A stretch of 14,509 nt of DNA, from positions 1-14,509 of the forward strand of contig JBGVNW010000025.1 of assembly GCA_045125935.1 (NCBI GenBank). Reading direction: 5' to 3'. Made by a program: the position numbers and the translations under genes. Position 1 is the stretch's first letter; every line of letters begins with the position of its first letter. The stretch comes from CAG-877 sp045125935. GTDB lineage: Bacteria; Bacillota_I; Bacilli_A; RF39; UBA660. Under the pieces are notes generated by a model, which saw only the letters and a program-made list of their open reading frames with translations, made no database searches and was not told the origin of the DNA. Below, in pieces: positions 14,420-14,509 of this stretch.

Positions 14420-14509
14420 TCAACTCCTTAAGCATCTTCTTAACTTTATTAGCTCTTTTACCTTGAAGTCTGCAACTAAAAACAGTTACTATCTGAACTA
14501 AATCTTCAA
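14379..14509 (-). CDS. tnpA: IS607-family serine recombinase TnpA, C-terminal end (partial)
   Basis: The last 42 codons before a TAA at 14379-14381; the rest lies outside the window. They read EDLVQIVTVFSCRLQGKRAN, then a lysine- and acid-rich tail ending IKDNADS. The DLVxIVTVFSCRLxGxR block is the characteristic end of IS607 TnpA, where the catalytic domain finishes and the C-terminal helix supports the synaptic complex. The catalytic serine and the N-terminal DNA-binding domain cannot be seen, so whether the enzyme is intact is unknown. The overlap with tnpB suggests coupled translation. Confidence 0.85.
   Translation of the reverse strand, partial: EDLVQIVTVFSCRLQGKRANKVKKMLKELIEDDKDIKDNADS

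Larger units (their letters stand above)
13024..14509 (-). mobile_element. IS607-family element (partial): tnpA end, broken tnpB, omega-RNA region
   Basis: The order is a serine-recombinase C-terminus, an overlapping tnpB, then a structured non-coding end. The pairing of a serine recombinase with tnpB defines IS607, as opposed to IS605 with its Y1 transposase. The left end lies beyond the window. The right end is placed tentatively at the GG at 13023-13024, because IS607 elements insert at GG and the truncated host frame resumes there. IS607 elements lack clear terminal inverted repeats, so this end is a guess. Confidence 0.65.

Noticed and set aside
13246..14509. IS605/IS200-type element with a Y1 transposase
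   Set aside because: The upstream partner ends in a serine-recombinase signature (DLVQIVTVFSCRL), which indicates IS607.

Overview
The window is AT-rich Firmicutes chromosome, most likely Clostridium sensu stricto. A sporulation phosphatase gene (spoIIE) heads a block of housekeeping genes, and ribosome binding sites are strong GGAGG types. Nearly every gene lies on the minus strand, so transcription runs from high to low coordinates: spoIIE, tilS, hpt, ftsH, fhs, coaX, dusB, greA, lysS. These genes are full length with their key motifs intact. They cover the sporulation switch, tRNA modification (TilS, DusB), purine salvage, membrane proteolysis, one-carbon metabolism, CoA synthesis, transcript cleavage and lysyl-tRNA charging.

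Control signals can be read between the genes. spoIIE has a promoter with TTGACA and TAAAAT separated by 21 bases and a Spo0A-box-like sequence over the -35, the unusual layout known for Spo0A-activated sigma-A promoters. A perfect TTGACA-17-TATAAT promoter starts at the dusB stop codon and should drive greA-lysS. coaX-dusB has its own promoter, with an intrinsic terminator lying between it and coaX. ftsH and fhs have candidate promoters, and ftsH and fhs each end in a terminator hairpin.

Both ends of the window carry foreign DNA. At the left (1 to about 570), directly after the lysS stop, the sequence becomes clearly GC-richer. It holds the start of a DUF6075-type gene typical of clostridial conjugative elements, two hairpins, and two sets of phased short direct repeats that look like integrase arm sites. 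I read this as one end of an integrative element docked next to lysS.

At the right (about 13,024 to 14,509) lies part of an IS607-family element: the last codons of its serine recombinase TnpA, overlapping a TnpB nuclease gene. TnpB keeps its whole RuvC triad and zinc finger but is split by a single-base frameshift. A structured region after tnpB is the expected place for its guide (omega) RNA. Next to it (12,752-13,036) is a start-less 3' fragment of a repeat-containing, membrane-anchored protein, probably cut off by the element. I see no convincing new defence or biosynthetic system. The most unusual parts are the broken TnpB with its RNA region, the promoter architectures, and the element junction at lysS.
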